21,753 nucleotides of DNA from positions 1 to 21,753 of the forward strand of contig CALGOY010000015.1 in NCBI GenBank assembly GCA_937960725.1. Reading direction: 5' to 3'. Positions 6,433-13,530 of this stretch are shown here, in pieces (position 1 is the stretch's first letter; every line of letters begins with the position of its first letter). The stretch comes from an uncultured Bacillota bacterium. GTDB taxonomy: Bacteria; Bacillota; Clostridia; Caldicoprobacterales; UBA3941. The position numbers were made by a program, and so were the translations under genes. The notes under the pieces are model-generated. The model was not told the DNA's origin. It saw nothing but the letters and a program-made list of their open reading frames with translations, and ran no database searches.

Positions 6433-8277
6433 TTACTCAAAATACATGCAGCTGATATACTCTTCCTGAAACTCGGGAGTTGCAGATAGCTCTACATATT
6501 TGACCATTGCTTTTATATCATTACAGCGGCTTAGCAATTCCCTGGATTGAAGAGCTAGTAAAGCTCCGGTACCGGCAGCATTGCCTACAGCTACTATCTT
6601 GTTTTCCAATTCTTTTGGCAAAAGGCCTATCCGCACAGCATTTCTCTTATCGATATAACTTCCAAATCCCCCCGCCAGATATAGGCAGTCTATCTCCTTC
6701 ATAGTCACTCCCATTTTATTAATCAATACCCTTGTCCCGGCAGCAATAGCAGCCTTTGCCAGCTGAATTTCCCGCACATCTTTCTGAGTTATCACTATGG
6801 GTTCCCCGCTTCGGCTTTCCTCTTCCTTTGCTATTACAAAAGCTGGCATGTCGTCGATCTCTATAAGCCGCTCTGATAATTTGCTTCCTGCTTCTAAATC
6901 CAGTTCATCAGGGAGTAAAATTCTTCCCGTTTCGTCCACAATCCCAGCATCCAGCAAAACCGCCAGAGCATCCACAATGCCAGATCCGCAAATTCCAATA
7001 GGGGGAGCGTTTGAAATAGTTGTGTATTGAATATCTCCATCTTCTAGGCGAACAGTGTTGATAGCCCCGGCTATTCCTCCAACTCCGTTTCGGATATTGG
7101 CTCCCTCAAAAGCAGGGCCAGCGGCAGTAGAACAGGAAATAAGGCCTTTATTATTTCCTAGAACTATCTCCCCATTGGTACCTATATCTATCATAAGGCT
7201 CAGTTCATCCCTTTGATCCAGCCCAGTAGGAAGAATGCCCGCCACAATGTCAGCCCCTACATAACCCGATATACTTGGAAGCATAAATATCCGGCAGGCT
7301 GGGTTTATGTCTATGCCTAGCTGGCTGGCTGAATATACCATCTGTTCAGTGGCTACCGGCGTAAAAGGGGCTGCTGCAATATGTTCTGGGCTTAGCCCCG
7401 CCAAAAGATGGAGCATCGTTGTATTGGCGGCAATTACTATGTTGTAAATATACTCTATTTCTATGCCATTTTTTTGGGCCAGGCCCTTAATCATATCCTC
7501 CAGCTGGTCGGCTATCTCTTTCTGAAGTCTTTCCAATCCATCGGCATTTTCAGCCACATAAGCAATCCTCGATATTACATCTCCGCCGTAGGATTTCTGT
7601 GCATTTAGCCTTGAAGCCACATCCAACTGCTCTCCATTAGTTAAATCCACCAGATAGCACACCACTGTAGTAGTCCCGATATCCACAGCTATGCCATACT
7701 GTCTTTCTGTCGTATCTCCTGGCTCCAATGCTAACATAGTATTGCCATCATAAACCGCGGTTACTTTATAACCGCTATCCCTTAAAATAGAGGGAAGCTT
7801 CTGCAGAAGCTTAAGGGGAATGGAGATTTTCTCTATGTTTAATTTATCTTCTAGCCTCTTTAGATCATCCCTCTGATCTTCGACGGAAGGAGGCTCCATA
7901 GCCAGGTATTTTTTGCATAAAGAAGGATTTAGCTCCGTAGAATAGTCCAGACCTTTAGATACAATTTGCGCCGTATCTGCAGAGTCGTCCAATCGAGCGA
8001 CTACATCCCCCATTACCTGAGTGCAGCAGGCTAGCCTATATCCTTCTTTCTTTTCTTTATCCGATAGAAAATTTTTCTCCTCTGATGTAAGCTCTGATAA
8101 AATACCACTCTCTATCTTTATTTTGCACTTTCCGCATATTCCCTTACCTCCACAGGGAGCTTCTATGTACACCTTATTTTTTTGAAGCAGCTCCATCAAA
8201 TTACTGCCCTTAAGGCATTCCATTTGCCGCCTCTGGCCATTATAGATAAGCTCTACGGTGCACTTTTTATTATCCAT
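6433..8277 (-). CDS. Corrinoid activation protein: [2Fe-2S] ferredoxin plus ASKHA ATPase (RACE/DUF4445 type)
   Basis: This 614-residue protein should reductively reactivate the corrinoid protein when its cobalt is oxidised from Co(I) to Co(II), using ATP and an iron-sulfur electron relay. The N-terminal domain (about 1-95) has the plant-type ferredoxin pattern C42-x5-C48-x2-C51 with the fourth ligand at C84 or C85. After a linker, the ASKHA ATPase part shows phosphate loop 1 (AVDIGTTTVVCYLVDL), phosphate loop 2 (MIDIGTNGEIVLG) and the adenosine loop (LYLAGGFGSYID). The layout matches RACo/RACE proteins with a 2Fe-2S centre, not RamA-type proteins with C-terminal 4Fe-4S clusters. The ATG at 8277 was chosen: AAAGGAAG lies upstream and the start is 2 nt after the hydantoinase-like stop; an in-frame ATG at 8304 would overlap that gene and has a weaker site. 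It is probably cotranscribed with the upstream gene. Confidence 0.92.
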   Translation of the reverse strand: MDNKKCTVELIYNGQRRQMECLKGSNLMELLQKNKVYIEAPCGGKGICGKCKIKIESGILSELTSEEKNFLSDKEKKEGYRLACCTQVMGDVVARLDDSADTAQIVSKGLDYSTELNPSLCKKYLAMEPPSVEDQRDDLKRLEDKLNIEKISIPLKLLQKLPSILRDSGYKVTAVYDGNTMLALEPGDTTERQYGIAVDIGTTTVVCYLVDLTNGEQLDVASRLNAQKSYGGDVISRIAYVAENADGLERLQKEIADQLEDMIKGLAQKNGIEIEYIYNIVIAANTTMLHLLAGLSPEHIAAAPFTPVATEQMVYSASQLGIDINPACRIFMLPSISGYVGADIVAGILPTGLDQRDELSLMIDIGTNGEIVLGNNKGLISCSTAAGPAFEGANIRNGVGGIAGAINTVRLEDGDIQYTTISNAPPIGICGSGIVDALAVLLDAGIVDETGRILLPDELDLEAGSKLSERLIEIDDMPAFVIAKEEESRSGEPIVITQKDVREIQLAKAAIAAGTRVLINKMGVTMKEIDCLYLAGGFGSYIDKRNAVRIGLLPKELENKIVAVGNAAGTGALLALQSRELLSRCNDIKAMVKYVELSATPEFQEEYISCMYFE

Positions 8278-8279
8278 GA

Positions 8280-10387
8280 TTATACCGTCTTCCTTTCTAT
8301 CCATTTGATATTCCCGGAAGCATAAGCCTGCACTACGGTTTCTAAAAGAATCCTATCCGAAAGCTCCCCTACCTCTATTTTATTTCCGACCCTATCTTCG
8401 CCGTCCATTTCATTATATAGGTTGATCCTAGTATCGTTTTCCTGTATATCGACGGTAATATCAACCTCGCCAGCCCCTCGGTCTAAAGCAGATTGCAGGG
8501 CTAAAGCTTTCGCCTCCTCTTTTGCCCATTTGAGAGCTTCCTCATAGCTTAAGAAATTCATCTTCATCCGAGACGAAAAACAATCGTAACTCTCTATTCC
8601 AGCTGAGCTGTAGCGAGGTTTAACAATTACCTTTTGTTCAACCATAATATTTCCCGTAATAGCCCCAACAGCATTGGCAACAGCAGCTTTTTCAGGAATA
8701 ATGCATTTAGTATTCAGTGCAGCCGCCACATCGGGGAGATATATATGGACGGGGGCTCCTATGCCGATCAGGGAAAAATCCGTCCTAAATCCTAAGGAGA
8801 TATATCTTCCCTTAGCAAATCCCCTGCTGATTATCTGATCTAGCTCTGCCTGATTCTCTTTTGTAAATAAATAAGGATCCTCCAATTCCAGCAACATCCT
8901 CACTATGCTGATATACAGCTTTTGCTTAATCATATGATTAACTTCCTGGATAAATGATTCCATATCTTTGTTAAGGCGGCGAGCAAGTATTTCCGTACCC
9001 AAAAGAGCTGCTTCCCTATTCCAGCCTGTAAAATCTCCGGTAATATGCATAATATCGGTGGGAGTAAGGCCGCTTCTCATAACGATGCCCAATGACTCTA
9101 GCCTTTCTATGTCCATTCGATATATTGAACATTCAGCCCTTTCCGCCAGCTGCTCTAAACTCAGTGGCCCTTCCTTCAGCGCTTCCATAATCCGCTTTTC
9201 TTCTTCTCTATAGCCTCTTTCTCTATCTATTTCTATTGATTTAACCAGATAGAAAAACTGGCATAGGGAACGGGTATGCCACTTGTTTGCCCCATGTATC
9301 CGTTTTATCTCTGCCATTACCCCTGGCCATTTTGCAACAAGCCAAGATAGGGGGGCCACCCGCCTAGGCCCTATGGTGATATTGTCCTGCGAATCGAAGC
9401 TTATCATGCTATCTCCACCCAGCCCAATGGTGCGGATATACACCGACTGGGTTGCAGTTCTCCAATTTCCTACATTGGCGCCTTCATATGCAAGGAGGGG
9501 TCTTCCATTCTGCACCAATGCGAAATCGCTGGTAGTACCTCCCATGTCTACTACCAGGCAGTTTTTCTCTCCACTTAAATTTACGCCTCCAATAACACTG
9601 GAAGCAGGACCTGAAAGAAGGGTCTCCACCGGTTTTTCCCGAACAAATTCTTCAGACATTATACTACCGTCTCCCCGGACGATTACCAAAGGAGCTTCAA
9701 TCCCCCTGTCTATCATGCTTTGCTTAACGGCATCTATAAACTCATTTATAAGGGGAATCAGCCTGGCATTCATGAGCACTGTATGTTCGTACCGTTTTCA
9801 ATCAATAACATATCGCCTTTGCCCAACAGTTTTATGAAATTCAGCTGGCCGGCCAATTCATGTCCGCACACCACGGGCATTCCAGTCCACTGCCCTACTA
9901 GCTGTTTCGCCTTTTTTTCAAACTCAGGATTGCGCACTCCCCACATCTGAACTATCCCAAAAGCATCGCTATTTGCCAAGCGAGCCTCGATCTTCTGATG
10001 CAGCTCTCCCCAATCCGGCTCCTTTATTACATCCCCTTGCTGGTTGTGTCCTCCTTCTATAAAAATAATATCATCTACCGATGGAAGCCCGTAATCCCTA
10101 CCGTATTTGGCCACGGTCTCCCTATCACAGCCTATTAAAATCAAAGTAGCCCGGCCTCCCTTATCCTCTACGCAGGCATTGGTGGCCAAAGTTGTAGATA
10201 AAGATACTAATGAAACTTTTTTAAGTAAATCGGGGGATAGCTGATCCAGCGCATTAATTATTCCCAGCTTCAAATCTTCTTTTATTGTAGGTGACTTGTC
10301 GCTATCTAAAATCTTTTTGGCATCAAAATCATAAACTACGGCATCGGTATAGGTACCGCCCGTATCGATTCCCAACCCCAACCTCAT
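8280..10387 (-). pseudogene. Hydantoinase/oxoprolinase (HyuA-like) family protein, interrupted by a 35-nt insertion
   Basis: Two reading frames together make one HyuA-family ASKHA-type protein. The first starts at ATG 10387 (GGAGTG 5 nt upstream) with LGIDTGGTYTDAVVYD and runs to GHELAGQLNFIK, then continues for 17 foreign codons to a TGA at 9770-9772. The second frame carries VLMNARLIPLINEFIDAV, VVDMGGTTSDFALV, TIGLGGDSMI and the rest to the stop at 8280. The frames differ by two bases, and taking out the 35 nt between two GTTTT copies (9794-9828) joins them as FIK-RYEHTVLMNARL, the usual family sequence, to give about 690 residues, a normal length. HyuA-like proteins hydrolyse or activate lactam and similar substrates with ATP; a member next to a corrinoid activator suggests a role in the same pathway, but the reaction is unknown. 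Unless expression is rescued, only a truncated N-terminal piece and a possible GTG-started (9779) C-terminal piece of 499 residues would be made. Confidence 0.85.
9794..9833. repeat. 35-nt insertion flanked by 5-bp direct repeat (GTTTT) inside the HyuA-like gene
   Basis: On the plus strand GTTTT occurs at 9794-9798 and again at 9829-9833, with 30 nt between. Removing one repeat unit plus the spacer (35 nt) restores the reading frame exactly. The 30-nt core (CAATCAATAACATATCGCCT, then TTGCCCAACA) has no clear terminal inverted repeats and is too short for a transposon. The geometry fits a short templated insertion, a transposon-excision footprint or a slippage product. Confidence 0.75.
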
Positions 10388-10407
10388 CTTATCACTCCAT
10401 TAATTTT

Positions 10408-10428
10408 ATATGAAAAATGATTTCATAT
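10408..10428. promoter_or_regulatory. 8-bp inverted repeat in the leader of the corrinoid cluster
   Basis: ATATGAAA (10408-10415) and TTTCATAT (10421-10428) form a perfect inverted repeat with a 5-nt spacer. It lies between the inferred transcription start (about 10455) and the start codon at 10387, so it may be an operator or an mRNA hairpin. There is no adjacent T run for termination. Confidence 0.45.
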
Positions 10429-10461
10429 ATTCAATTGCAAAATATCCTGCTTATTAGGTAA

Positions 10462-10490
10462 ACCATATAAAACATTATAAGCTTTGTCAA
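10462..10490 (-). promoter_or_regulatory. Promoter of the HyuA-like/RACE operon
   Basis: On the minus strand a perfect TTGACA (10490-10485) is followed by a 17-nt spacer and TATGGT (10467-10462). The start would be at about 10455, giving a leader of about 68 nt that contains the inverted repeat at 10408-10428. Confidence 0.65.
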
Positions 10491-10508
10491 TGTAATAATT
10501 TATGGTTC

Positions 10509-10538
10509 TTGGCAAAAAATATAGATATTGATTATATA
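10509..10538 (+). promoter_or_regulatory. Candidate promoter of the ferritin-like gene
   Basis: TTGGCA (10509-10514) is followed after 18 nt by TATATA (10533-10538). The inferred start at about 10545 would leave only a very short leader before the TTG start codon at 10558, so the assignment is tentative. It diverges from the promoter at 10462-10490. Confidence 0.4.
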
Positions 10539-10557
10539 AAGAAAGGATGGAGCATCA

Positions 10558-11004
10558 TTGAACGAAAACGTAAAGGTAGTCAAAGAGCTCAATAGCCTCC
10601 TTAAAGGAGAATATATGGCCATTGAGGGATACGAAAGATTTATACAAAACCTAGAAGATGAGGAAATTAAAACTGAGCTGCAAAGAATTCAGAAAGATCA
10701 TAAACAGCATGCTATTTTAATAGCCGAAAGAATTCAAAACCTCGGCGGTCGTCCTGTAGACGGGGTAGGGATTATGGGCGAAATGGCTCAGGCGGTTGAT
10801 TCTATCAAAAATCTTCCTAAACAAAAGGATACCCGTTTCATCCTCCATGACGCTTATGAAGGAGAACAAAAGGGTATCCAGATGGCGGAAGAAATAGCAA
10901 AAGGAGATCTAGATAAGGAAAGTGAAGATTTAATTAAAAAGATTCTCAAAGAGGATCGAAAACACATAAAAACCCTGGAAAAGCTCCTCAATCAGCACCA
11001 TTAA
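10558..11004 (+). CDS. Ferritin-like four-helix-bundle protein (DUF2383-like)
   Basis: A 148-residue all-helical protein with the spacing of ferritin-like/DUF2383 proteins. Helix A carries LKGEYMAIEGYERF with E18 and E23/E26 as possible metal ligands, helix B has KDHKQHAILIAERI with H48 and H51, helix C has DAYEGEQKGIQMAEE, and helix D has KEDRKHIKTLEKLL with a further His. The E...E-HxxH...E...H arrangement suggests a di-metal (iron) site, perhaps for iron or peroxide handling, but no activity can be assigned. I chose the TTG at 10558 because AAGGATGGAG ends 5 nt upstream; the next ATG (residue 20) would remove helix A. No signal peptide or membrane segment is present. It is monocistronic and convergent with the GH18 gene, only 25 nt away, with no clear terminator between them. 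Confidence 0.82.
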   Translation: MNENVKVVKELNSLLKGEYMAIEGYERFIQNLEDEEIKTELQRIQKDHKQHAILIAERIQNLGGRPVDGVGIMGEMAQAVDSIKNLPKQKDTRFILHDAYEGEQKGIQMAEEIAKGDLDKESEDLIKKILKEDRKHIKTLEKLLNQHH

Positions 11005-11029
11005 TCTACTTGGCTTTAACAGATCATCT

Positions 11030-12625
11030 TCATTGAGAAGCTATGCTAAACCGCATGCGCAGCGGCTGTTTCAAAGATGCTCCTGAGGCAGCCCTAACCT
11101 TACTGCTGATGATCAGTTCATATACAGATCCTTTCCTATAAGGAACAAGGGGCTTGACTATTGCACTCTTGCTATCTTCTCCACAGCTTACCTCAACATC
11201 TACAGGATACCCCCATTCATCTACCACATATATAGTTTGATTGTTGACGCTGGAAGGATCCAAGGGCATATTAAACTTTACAGTCCATTCTTTTGTAGGG
11301 GGGACCTCAGTTTTATCATCTAGCCTTCCATAGGTTCCCTCCTTTAGCATATTAGCTAGCCTATCCCATGTATTTATACTTCCAGCCCCTAGCCTCCATG
11401 CCGCTACTCCGGCAATGTTATACTTCCTTACTATAGCATCATATTTTTCATAAAGGCTTCTAGGGGATTCGTAGTAATATTCTACGCTCTCAACTTGTCC
11501 ACCGTTTAGTTCAACTCCATCTGCCATCTTCAAAGCTTCTTCTCCTGTCAAAACCTTTTTGCAGGTTTTAGAGCCCTCCAAATAGATCGGATCCACCTCT
11601 ACTGCAGTTTCAATACCGCTTACATAGGGATGCCTCAAAACGTAATAACTATAGGCTTGTCCATTTATGCTGGTGCTAATCTTTATCCATTTGTTCCCAT
11701 GAAGGTTCAGACCTAATATTATCTTTTGAGGGTCGACTCCATACTGGTTTATGGTCCTGTTCACCGCTTCATCCACCAAAGTAAAGGGTTGCGTTTCATA
11801 TCGGCTTACAAAGCGGATCTTTCCCTGAAGCTCTTTTATAGCAGCATCGTATGTATTATAGTGATGATAGTCGTAAGCCATCAAATAAATATAATCAGCA
11901 ATTTCACTTATAGCCTTATAATCATATCCATCGAAATAGCCAGGTACGTTGCTAGGAGGAGCTATCACTATGAGCTCTTTATCTCCCAAAGCTGCCTTCA
12001 GCTGACGTAAAAAAGCTACATATTTATTTTTTAAACCCGTCCTCTGCTGAGGGGAATATGCTCCCTGTTCTTCGTAGGCATCTCTTATCCCCTCAAAGTC
12101 CAGCACTACTCCATCGAAAGCTAAATCTTTGCTCGAAACTCCATTGTAATTGCCGTTAACCATAGACACTAAAGGATTAATAATATGTCGATTCCAATCT
12201 TCTACAGACATATTTAAAAACTCAATGGCGGTATGTCTGCCATTCCCATATGAATAAGCAGAAAAGAATACCGAAAGAAAAGCTTTTCCCTGGGGGTTTT
12301 TCTTTTTATAATCTATCTTATTCACATAACCACTTGCGCTATTTCCCGGAACTCCAAACTCGCTTGTGTTATCATAGCTGCTTATAGGGTTAAGATGCCT
12401 ATTTGTAAACCTAATATTTCCTTCTCTATCCGGGACTAACCTTGCCCACTGAAAATATATATGCTTAAGCCCTGTCTTGGTTGAATCAGACAGGCTTCTA
12501 TATTCCCCACTGCTGCTTATGGCATAAAAAGCGCCTACTACATAATCCCTGTCCCCCAATGCCACAATCGGGGCTGAAACAAATAATAGCATACTAATTA
12601 TGATACATAATATACTTCTCATCAT
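11030..12625 (-). CDS. Secreted glycoside hydrolase family 18 protein with C-terminal Ig-like domain
   Basis: A 531-residue exported protein. Residues 1-24 are a signal peptide (MMRS, a hydrophobic stretch, then VALGDRD). The GH18 TIM barrel covers about 27-430: the catalytic signature is FDGVVLDFEG with D171, D176 and the acid/base E178; YLMAYDYHH at 248-255 supplies the substrate-positioning Tyr-Asp-Tyr, and GVAAWRLGAG at about 406-415 is the usual barrel end with a conserved Trp. Residues about 445-529 look like an SbsA/Big5-type Ig-like domain (WTVKFNMPLDPSSV, with YELIISSKVRAASG near the end). GH18 enzymes cut N-acetylglucosamine-containing polymers; given the signal peptide and no chitin-binding domain, a cell-wall or exopolysaccharide role is as likely as chitinase. 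GGAGAGGGG precedes the tandem ATGs. It is monocistronic with a strong promoter. Confidence 0.88.
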   Translation of the reverse strand: MMRSILCIIISMLLFVSAPIVALGDRDYVVGAFYAISSSGEYRSLSDSTKTGLKHIYFQWARLVPDREGNIRFTNRHLNPISSYDNTSEFGVPGNSASGYVNKIDYKKKNPQGKAFLSVFFSAYSYGNGRHTAIEFLNMSVEDWNRHIINPLVSMVNGNYNGVSSKDLAFDGVVLDFEGIRDAYEEQGAYSPQQRTGLKNKYVAFLRQLKAALGDKELIVIAPPSNVPGYFDGYDYKAISEIADYIYLMAYDYHHYNTYDAAIKELQGKIRFVSRYETQPFTLVDEAVNRTINQYGVDPQKIILGLNLHGNKWIKISTSINGQAYSYYVLRHPYVSGIETAVEVDPIYLEGSKTCKKVLTGEEALKMADGVELNGGQVESVEYYYESPRSLYEKYDAIVRKYNIAGVAAWRLGAGSINTWDRLANMLKEGTYGRLDDKTEVPPTKEWTVKFNMPLDPSSVNNQTIYVVDEWGYPVDVEVSCGEDSKSAIVKPLVPYRKGSVYELIISSKVRAASGASLKQPLRMRFSIASQ

Positions 12626-12662
12626 TTATCCCCTCTCCATATTTCCTCTGAATCGCATTATA

Positions 12663-12701
12663 TATGGAAAAATATACTAAACATATTATACACTTTCCAT
12701 A
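12663..12701. promoter_or_regulatory. 8-bp inverted repeat bracketing the GH18 promoter -10 box
   Basis: TATGGAAA (12663-12670) and TTTCCATA (12694-12701) are perfect complements 23 nt apart, one on each side of the -10 box and start site of the GH18 gene. This could be a split operator; no regulator in the window is an obvious partner. Confidence 0.35.
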
Positions 12702-12713
12702 AAAGCTTATCAA
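12685..12713 (-). promoter_or_regulatory. Sigma-A type promoter of the GH18 gene
   Basis: On the minus strand TTGATA (12713-12708), a 17-nt spacer and a perfect TATAAT (12690-12685). The start at about 12678 gives a leader of about 50 nt before the ATG at 12625. Confidence 0.8.
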
Positions 12714-12777
12714 GACTATATCATAATTCTTTACTAAACATAAAATGGTAATAATAAATACTTTAGGAGATGTTTAT

Positions 12778-12930
12778 GTGAATCATCGCTATCATTCTCA
12801 CCCATATTGTTCAGGAACTGGTTCCGCTATTCCAAGTGGAGATGGCAGGCATTATCATGAATATCGTACAACAGTCCAATATGTAGATGGCCATATTCAT
12901 CATATATATGGACGTACAAGTGCTGACTGA
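12778..12930 (+). CDS. Short YmaF-family histidine-rich protein
   Basis: A 50-residue, His-rich product resembling the C-terminal half of YmaF family proteins: NHRYHSHPYCSGTGSAIP, then GRHYHEYRTT, then DGHIHHIYGRTS. YmaF proteins consist of repeated GHxHxxxGxT units and their function is unknown; the His pairs suggest metal binding. I chose the GTG at 12778 because AGGAG (12765-12769) lies 8 nt upstream; an in-frame ATG at 12745 has no such site. Full YmaF proteins are roughly twice as long, so this is a short version lacking the N-terminal repeats, or a 5'-shortened gene. The stop overlaps the first base of the next start codon (TGATG), suggesting a two-gene unit with the lipoprotein gene. 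Confidence 0.72.
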   Translation: MNHRYHSHPYCSGTGSAIPSGDGRHYHEYRTTVQYVDGHIHHIYGRTSAD

Positions 12931-12961
12931 TGCTTTGTCTTCATAGAACAATGTCAGCACT
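12919..12961. repeat. 9-bp inverted repeat across the junction of the YmaF and lipoprotein genes
   Basis: AGTGCTGAC (12919-12927) and GTCAGCACT (12953-12961) are perfect complements with 25 nt between; a weaker inner TTGT/ACAA pairing is possible. In mRNA this would hide both candidate start codons (12930 and 12951) of the downstream gene in or beside a stem-loop. No T run follows, so it is not an ordinary terminator. Confidence 0.5.
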
Positions 12962-13325
12962 GATAATCGTAACAGTATTGGTTGCTTGTTCGAAGAACAA
13001 TGGAAATGCCCCCAATTCCTTAGCAAAAAAAGGAATTCAGCCATACAATTTATCTAAAAATGAGAAGGATTTATCAAGGTCATTTGGTATTGAAGAAGAA
13101 AATTCTCAAATTATATATTTTAATGCACCTAAAGAGGCTATTGCAATGGATATAAATGTTTACAAACTTGGTGGTGGAGAAAAGTGGGAAATCATTGGTG
13201 GAAGGGCTTCTTTTAAAAGCGGTACAATTATGAGGAGCTACTCTCTTCAAGATTACTTTGAGCCTTCTAAATTTGAAGGAATGGACTTAGTACAGGTGGT
13301 CACATTGACATTTAGAAGTGAATAA
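12930..13325 (+). CDS. Small putative lipoprotein of unknown function
   Basis: A 131-residue product not recognised as a known family. Its N-terminus, MLCLHRTMSALIIVTVLVAC, looks like a lipoprotein signal: a short basic region, a hydrophobic core and a lipobox VLVAC with the acceptor Cys at residue 20, followed by SKNNGNAPNS. The mature part of about 110 residues is mixed charged/hydrophobic with likely beta strands (IIYFNAPKEAIAMDINVYKL and LVQVVTLTFRSE), suggesting a small extracytoplasmic beta domain. The ATG at 12930 overlaps the YmaF-like stop and has no clear Shine-Dalgarno sequence; coupling to the upstream gene would explain this. Starting at ATG 12951 would remove the basic residues of the signal. 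It is followed by a strong terminator. Expression is unproven. Confidence 0.6.
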   Translation: MLCLHRTMSALIIVTVLVACSKNNGNAPNSLAKKGIQPYNLSKNEKDLSRSFGIEEENSQIIYFNAPKEAIAMDINVYKLGGGEKWEIIGGRASFKSGTIMRSYSLQDYFEPSKFEGMDLVQVVTLTFRSE

Positions 13326-13422
13326 TTATTTCCGTATTTAAAAATATTGATTTTACAAAACATCCTGATTTATATTAACTTCAATCAATACCTTGATATA
13401 TAAGTGTTATAATATTATGAAT

Positions 13423-13470
13423 AAGAAAGGGCATATTATAAATTTATAATATGCCCTTTCTTTTATTTTA
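13423..13470 (+). terminator. Strong terminator built on a 40-bp perfect palindrome, probably bidirectional
   Basis: Positions 13423-13442 (AAGAAAGGGCATATTATAAA) are perfectly complementary to 13443-13462, giving a 20-bp stem with essentially no loop. On the plus strand it is followed by TTTTATTTTATTTTTT, serving the lipoprotein gene. On the minus strand the tail is CTTATTCAT, a weaker T tract, but it lies downstream of araD and may end that operon too. No other terminator for araD is visible between 13463 and 13530. Confidence 0.85.
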
Positions 13471-13530
13471 TTTTTTATTTTTTTAAAATTAGATCTTGAT
13501 AACTTTAGTCTTTAGTCTTCTCTCTGATTA

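Noticed and set aside
9770..9772. TGA ending the first HyuA-like frame as a selenocysteine codon
   Set aside because: Reading through gives another TGA three codons later in the same frame, and the family sequence continues in a different frame, so recoding of this stop cannot explain the gene.
9794..9833. GTTTT repeats with a 30-nt spacer as a minimal CRISPR unit
   Set aside because: A 5-nt repeat is far too short and there is no further unit; it lies inside a protein gene.
9283..9837. 184-codon plus-strand reading frame opposite the HyuA-like gene
   Set aside because: It is antisense to clearly homologous coding sequence, has no ribosome-binding site and no family resemblance.
12911..12920. 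GACGTACAAG as a second AraR half-site
   Set aside because: It lies within the YmaF-like coding sequence, matches only one half of the palindrome and is not near an arabinose promoter.
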